A stretch of 18,632 bases of DNA from Phycisphaeraceae bacterium. GTDB lineage: Bacteria; Planctomycetota; Phycisphaerae; Phycisphaerales; UBA1924. The stretch spans positions 1-18,632 of the forward strand of contig WUAK01000014.1 in assembly GCA_009827205.1 (NCBI GenBank), read 5' to 3'. The translations under genes and the position numbers were made by a program. The notes under the pieces were generated by a model. It was not told the DNA's origin, did not search any database, and worked only from the letters and a program-made list of their open reading frames with translations. Shown here one piece after another: positions 15,244 to 18,632 of this stretch (its first letter is position 1; each line of letters opens with the position of its first letter).

Positions 15244-15489
15244 TTATTTGCGGGTCTTCTTGCCCTGCTTGTTGCCGCCCTTCTTGAAGTAGTCACCGGC
15301 GAAACGCTTCTGGAAGCGTTCGAGGCGGCCAGTGGCATCGACAAAGCTCTGCTTGCCGGTGAAGAATGGGTGCGAGCCCGACCAGACGTCGACGTGGAGC
15401 TCCGGGACGGTGGCTGCGGTCTCCAACACGACCTCGCCGTTGTAGTAGACCTTGCAGGGGTGCATGGCCGGGTGTGTGTCCTTCTTCAT
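15244..15489 (-). CDS. rpmE: 50S ribosomal protein L31, zinc-free type
   Basis: L31 bridges the large and small ribosomal subunits near the central protuberance. The ATG at 15489 gives 81 residues, with AGGAG 7 nt upstream. The open frame extends to 15666, but that would run into the tRNA gene and is not L31-like. Recognisable blocks are MKKDTHPAMHP, VWSGSHPFFTGKQSFVDATG and RLERFQKRF. Zinc-type L31 has cysteine pairs near residues 16-18 and 37-40. Here the second pair reads WSGS and only one cysteine remains in the first region, so it should not bind zinc. The C-terminal tail is lysine-rich (KKGGNKQGKKTRK). An intrinsic terminator follows about 30 nt after the stop. Confidence 0.95.
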   Translation of the reverse strand: MKKDTHPAMHPCKVYYNGEVVLETAATVPELHVDVWSGSHPFFTGKQSFVDATGRLERFQKRFAGDYFKKGGNKQGKKTRK

Positions 15490-15661
15490 CTGCTGGCTCC
15501 TGCCGGTCGTGCCGGCGATTCGGTTCGTCTGGACGTCAAGCGTAGGCGCTGTCGGCTGGCCCGGTCGAGTGGAAAACCAAGACGAGAATCTGGGGGAGAG
15601 GGGTGCGTATAGTGGGTCCGCAACCCCGGGTCGGGCCTCTATCTGGCCTGTTTCGGGCAAG
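15490..15661. other. Divergent spacer between rpmE and tRNA-Thr (172 bp)
   Basis: I see no gene in this spacer. It must hold the rpmE promoter (minus) and probably the tRNA promoter (plus). A TATAGT at 15608-15613 could be the -10 element of the tRNA gene, but no matching -35 is visible. TTGACG, on the minus strand at about 15534-15539, could be a -35 for rpmE, again without a clear partner. Confidence 0.4.
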
Positions 15662-15734
15662 GCCACCTTAGCTCAGTTGGTAGAGCGAAGCTTTCGTAAA
15701 GCTTAGGTCGCCGGTTCAAGTCCGGCAGGTGGCT
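15662..15734 (+). tRNA. tRNA-Thr (anticodon CGT)
   Basis: The cloverleaf is complete: acceptor GCCACCT (15662-15668) pairs with AGGTGGC (15727-15733), and the discriminator is T at 15734. The D stem is GCTC/GAGC. The anticodon stem AAGCT/AGCTT encloses loop TTCGTAA, giving anticodon CGT at 15695-15697, which reads ACG. The T stem GCCGG/CCGGC encloses TTCAAGT. All stems pair perfectly. The 3' CCA is not encoded. A TCTTTTCTCC run follows and may help termination. Confidence 0.97.
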
Positions 15735-15752
15735 CTTTTCTCCTGCTTGCAA

Positions 15753-16901
15753 TCAGGAAACCGGAAACGGGCTCGGCTCGTTTGTCTGCATGCACTCGAC
15801 CGCGGCTTGTGCGGTGCGTGCGCCTAGTGACATGCCGTGGCCGGTGAGGCCGCCGCAGAACCAGATTTTGCCGGGATGCTCTTTGGCCTTTGCGATGATG
15901 GGCAGGCCCGTTGGTGAGAAGCCCATTGTGCCTGCCCAGCGGGCGATGACTTCGACCTCGGCTTTGAGCACGTTGCGAGCGTACTCATCAAGAGCGGACT
16001 GGAGTGCGTGTGTTGTCGCGTCGCTTGAGGTCTGCTCTTCTGATTCGCGGAGATTGCGCATGCCTCCGAGGATGATGGTGCCGTCGTGAGTCTGGCGGAT
16101 GTACTCGGATCCTCGGTTGAGGTAGTAGGAGGCGTTGAGGGTGACGCCTTCGGCGTGCAGGGCGAGCATCTGACCACGGTTGGGCTCGATCTGTGCGCCC
16201 ATTGATGGGAGCAATTCGGACGCCCAGGCGTTTGTGCACACGAGGACGGCTTCACACGGGTAGATGTGCGACTGAGTCTGAGGATGGCCGTTGGCATCGA
16301 AGTGGGTGACCTCGGTGTTATCTATCAGCGTTACTTTGTCAGGGTGATCGTGCATGAGCTGGTCGTTGAGGCGGTTGACCAGATCCCACGGGTTGATCGC
16401 GGCATCGTTTGGGTTGACGAGAGCGATCTCAGGATTGATGTTTGACCAGAGGGTGTCATCGCCCGAGGTTTGGAGTGTGCACTCGAAGCCGTCTTCCTCG
16501 AGCATGTTGGCAGAATTGCGGAGTTCCTCGGCTTCGCTGTCGGACATTGCGACGATGGATGAGGGGATCGCCTGGTAAGAATCGAGATCCGAGATGTGGT
16601 AGCGGCCTCGGAGGATCCCGAGATTCTCTTCGCTCCAGCGCCAGACGCGTATTGCGGTTTCTCGTCCGAGTTCGCCGCAGCAGTGGGCGTAGCTCTCGGC
16701 GACGCCTCGCATGAGAAAGCCAGCGTTCCGGGACGAGGCGCCCCAGCCAAGTGTGTGGCGTTCGAGGATTGTGACCTTGATCCCTCGCGAGGCGAGCTCG
16801 TAGGCAGCCGTGAGCCCGGTGATGCCGGCACCGATCACGACAACATCACAGGGTTCTTCTCGCGTGGGCGATGGGGAACGCTTCCAGTGGCTGACACTCA
16901 T
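15753..16901 (-). CDS. FAD-dependent oxidoreductase, DAO family (amine/amino acid oxidase-like)
   Basis: Members of the DAO family oxidise secondary or primary amines and amino acids with FAD, as do glycine oxidase, sarcosine oxidase and gamma-glutamylputrescine oxidase. The 382-residue product has the Rossmann dinucleotide motif DVVVIGAGITGL (19-30), with GAGITG at 24-29, then VTILERHTLGWGASSRNAGF (about 43-62), where the GASSRNAG segment lies against the flavin. The C-terminal FAD block is WAGTMGFSPTGLPIIA followed by IWFCGGLTGHGMSLGA. No signal peptide is seen, so it is probably cytosolic. It starts 9 nt after the glycerate kinase stop. No Shine-Dalgarno is present, and the ATG lies in the loop of a perfect hairpin (16891-16909), so translation probably depends on coupling to the upstream gene. 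Substrate unknown. The operon suggests an amino acid feeding glyoxylate or hydroxypyruvate. Confidence 0.9.
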   Translation of the reverse strand: MSVSHWKRSPSPTREEPCDVVVIGAGITGLTAAYELASRGIKVTILERHTLGWGASSRNAGFLMRGVAESYAHCCGELGRETAIRVWRWSEENLGILRGRYHISDLDSYQAIPSSIVAMSDSEAEELRNSANMLEEDGFECTLQTSGDDTLWSNINPEIALVNPNDAAINPWDLVNRLNDQLMHDHPDKVTLIDNTEVTHFDANGHPQTQSHIYPCEAVLVCTNAWASELLPSMGAQIEPNRGQMLALHAEGVTLNASYYLNRGSEYIRQTHDGTIILGGMRNLRESEEQTSSDATTHALQSALDEYARNVLKAEVEVIARWAGTMGFSPTGLPIIAKAKEHPGKIWFCGGLTGHGMSLGARTAQAAVECMQTNEPSPFPVS

Positions 16902-16909
16902 GGTGTCAG
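16891..16909 (-). promoter_or_regulatory. Hairpin presenting the start codon of the DAO-family gene in its loop
   Basis: In the minus-strand transcript CUGACAC and GUGUCAG form a perfect 7-bp stem around the 5-nt loop CAUGA, which contains the AUG start codon. The stop codon of the glycerate kinase gene ends just 2 nt upstream of the stem. Ribosomes finishing the upstream gene would reach and could open this structure. Confidence 0.5.
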
Positions 16910-16910
16910 T

Positions 16911-18161
16911 CTATCGGCGCACGATGACGAGGACGTCGTTGATATTGGTTCCGGTTGGGCCGGTTTCGATGAGGCAGTTCATTTGAGCGAGCAATGGGTG
17001 TGTGTTGTGCTCGGCGAGGGCGTTCTCGAATGGGAGAGATTGGGATCGTGCTTGCTCCAGGTCATTGGGAGTGATCACGGCGCCGGCGGCGGTGGTGGGG
17101 CCGTCTATGCCGTCGGTCGCGAATGAGAAAACGAGCCAGTCGTGGTCGCGGTTTTCGAGCGTGAGAGCTGCGGCGAGGGCGGCTTCCTGCATGGGGCCAC
17201 CTGAGGAGCCGGGCTTGATGCCCGTGACGACCGGTTCACCCCCGATGACAACAGAGTCGTGCTTGTTGAGCAGGTTTGCTGCGTAGGTCCCGAGTTCACT
17301 GGCTTCTGCTGTGGAGTCAGATTCGGTGTGTGGAGTAAAGTTGTGTAATTCCAGTACATCGGCGGCCGCGTCGACTGCGGCTTCGTTGTTCATGATGAAT
17401 GGGTCGTGGGTTGAGTTCAACGCAGCATCACCGGGCTTTGGTGTCTCTTGGTGCTTGCCCTTTACCCCTTGTTCGAGGAAGCGTGTGACTGCGTCAGATA
17501 CGCTCAGGCAACCGTGGTGTCTGAGCACATCCAGTGCATCGGCGAAAGTGGATGTATCCGGCGTGAAGGGTCCTGAAGCGATGGTAGAGAGATCGTCGCC
17601 CACGACATCTGAGACAACCACGACGTGAGTATTCTCAGCAGACGAGAGCTGCGCGAGTCGACCTCCCTTGAGCTGTTCGATGTGTTTGCGGACTTTGTTC
17701 AGATCGTGGATGTTGCAGCCTGCGCGCATGAGTTCATCGGTGACGATACGGATGTCGTCTAGTGTGAGCGGGGGGGCAGGGAGTGTGAGAAGGGCAGAGC
17801 CGCCTCCTGAGAGGAGAACCAGGAGCCGGGCTTCGGACGGGAGTGATCGTACAAACTCGAGTGTGCGTTGGGCAGCGTGTAGGTTGCGATCTGTTGCCAG
17901 TGGGTGGTCGGCGATGTGGAGTTCGGTTTCGATTCTGAAGCGTATTGCTTTCGGTGGCGGCGTTGAGATGACGAGTGAGACAATGAGATTGTCAGCTAGT
18001 TCTTTTTGTGCCCCATGCGTCATGGGGATCGCTGCTTTGCCGACGGCCAGAAGGTGAGTGGGTGGATTGCTTTCGAGTAGTTGGCAGTGAGCTTTCGAAA
18101 ATCCCTGAGGGTCAGCACTAAGACGAATCAGGTGGAGGAGTTGTTGCGCAAGCTCATCCAT
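16911..18161 (-). CDS. Glycerate 2-kinase (type II, MOFRL domain)
   Basis: Type II glycerate kinases phosphorylate D-glycerate to 2-phosphoglycerate, linking glyoxylate, serine or tartrate breakdown to glycolysis. Older records call the family hydroxypyruvate reductase (TtuD). The protein has 416 residues, a normal length. Motifs in order are LAVGKAA with Lys42 (38-44), LLSGGGSALL (116-125), the NKVRKHIEQLKGGRLA block (155-170), ASGPFTPD (195-202), GGEPVVT (307-313), FATDGIDGPTTAAGA (347-361) and the C-terminal MOFRL signature GPTGTNINDVLV (401-412). The ATG at 18161 overlaps the stop of the upstream aminotransferase gene by 8 nt and lacks a Shine-Dalgarno, so translational coupling is likely. 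It is the middle gene of an operon with an aminotransferase and a DAO-family oxidase. Confidence 0.93.
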   Translation of the reverse strand: MDELAQQLLHLIRLSADPQGFSKAHCQLLESNPPTHLLAVGKAAIPMTHGAQKELADNLIVSLVISTPPPKAIRFRIETELHIADHPLATDRNLHAAQRTLEFVRSLPSEARLLVLLSGGGSALLTLPAPPLTLDDIRIVTDELMRAGCNIHDLNKVRKHIEQLKGGRLAQLSSAENTHVVVVSDVVGDDLSTIASGPFTPDTSTFADALDVLRHHGCLSVSDAVTRFLEQGVKGKHQETPKPGDAALNSTHDPFIMNNEAAVDAAADVLELHNFTPHTESDSTAEASELGTYAANLLNKHDSVVIGGEPVVTGIKPGSSGGPMQEAALAAALTLENRDHDWLVFSFATDGIDGPTTAAGAVITPNDLEQARSQSLPFENALAEHNTHPLLAQMNCLIETGPTGTNINDVLVIVRR

Positions 18162-18632
18162 AGATCTTGATCAGCCTGTTGATGGCTTCTTTGAGTGTCG
18201 AGTGTTGTTTGCAGAACGCGAAGCGCAGGTAGTTGGCGCACAAACCGGGGGTTGCGCAGAAGACGCTCGGGGGGATGGCGGCGACGCCGAATTCGCTCGT
18301 GAGTTTGAGCGAGAGCTCGACATCGGTTGTGACCCCGAGCCTGTGGCTGATCCTGGAATGCTCGGCGAGGATGAAGTACGTGCCCTCGGGGATGGAGACA
18401 TCGAATCCCACACCCGCGAGGCCCTCGGCGAGCATGTCCCGGGCAGCGCGGTACTGCTCTCGGAGCTCGGAGATGTACGCTTCGCCGTTAAATAGTGCTT
18501 CTGCGGCGGCGTGCTGGAACGGGGTTGCGGTCGAGAACGTGATGAACTGATGCGCTGCTCGGACGGCGGCGGAGAGTTCTGGTGATGCGATCGCCCAGCC
18601 GACCTTCCATCCGGTGAGGCTGAAAGATTTGC
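18154..18632 (-). CDS. Class I/II PLP-dependent aminotransferase, C-terminal part (MtnE/YbdL- or kynurenine aminotransferase-like)
   Basis: The frame runs past the methionine at 18435 to the right edge, giving about 158 residues of the C-terminal part. The first visible residues read KSFSLTGWKVGWA. That lysine, codon 18628-18630, matches the Schiff-base lysine that binds pyridoxal phosphate. The region HQFITFSTATPFQHAAAEAL, then GTYFILAEHS, EFGVAAIPPSVFC and LRFAFCKQHSTL closely follow the YbdL methionine aminotransferase and kynurenine aminotransferase branch. The arginine of LRFAF should bind the substrate carboxylate. About 230 residues of the N-terminal part lie outside the window. It is the most upstream gene seen of the operon and overlaps the glycerate kinase start by 8 nt. 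The amino donor cannot be fixed from this fragment. Confidence 0.9.
   Translation of the reverse strand, partial: KSFSLTGWKVGWAIASPELSAAVRAAHQFITFSTATPFQHAAAEALFNGEAYISELREQYRAARDMLAEGLAGVGFDVSIPEGTYFILAEHSRISHRLGVTTDVELSLKLTSEFGVAAIPPSVFCATPGLCANYLRFAFCKQHSTLKEAINRLIKIYG

Noticed and set aside
15490..15666. N-terminal extension of rpmE
   Set aside because: It would overlap the tRNA gene. The ATG at 15489 has a strong AGGAG site and gives a normal-length L31.

Overview
This is ordinary chromosomal sequence from a GC-rich bacterium, most likely a planctomycete (Planctomycetota, perhaps Phycisphaerae). That placement is an inference. It rests on a small membrane protein ending in the CxxC...CPECG ribbon common in that phylum, a membrane-anchored SurA/PpiD-like protein with a planctomycete-type N-terminus, futalosine-type menaquinone synthesis (MqnD), and ribosomal proteins S4 and L31 of the zinc-free type. 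There are no insertion sequences, phage genes, CRISPR arrays or rRNA genes. One tRNA gene is present.

Layout. (1) 1-779: C-terminal half of a MATE exporter, cut by the left edge. (2) 787-3540, minus strand: rpsD, a strong hairpin, then a SurA/PpiD-like membrane-anchored protein. A good sigma-70-type promoter for rpsD lies in the 302-bp divergent region 3541-3842. (3) 3843-7462, plus strand, tightly packed: purF, an AT-rich two-TM zinc-ribbon gene overlapping both neighbours, mqnD, and a fumarylacetoacetate-hydrolase-family gene. (4) 7481-9477, minus strand: two tandem paralogous membrane proteins resembling DUF3137, then lemA. (5) smpB (plus) converges on atpC (minus), which stands alone without atpD. 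Divergent from atpC is a FecCD/BtuC-type permease gene. (6) metH (minus), B12-dependent methionine synthase, has its own extended -10 promoter. A clear intrinsic terminator separates it from rpmE upstream. (7) tRNA-Thr(CGT). (8) 15753-18632, minus strand: an overlapping three-gene operon of an aminotransferase (partial, cut by the right edge), glycerate 2-kinase, and a DAO-family FAD oxidoreductase.

Most genes are housekeeping: translation (S4, L31, SmpB, tRNA-Thr), purine and methionine synthesis, quinone synthesis and ATP synthase. I see no clear new defence or mobile system. The best candidates for something undescribed are the lemA module with two tandem paralogs, the compositionally foreign zinc-ribbon gene inside the purF-mqnD operon, the detached atpC, a start codon held in the loop of a perfect hairpin in the glycerate kinase/oxidoreductase operon, and a perfect inverted repeat inside the metH promoter.
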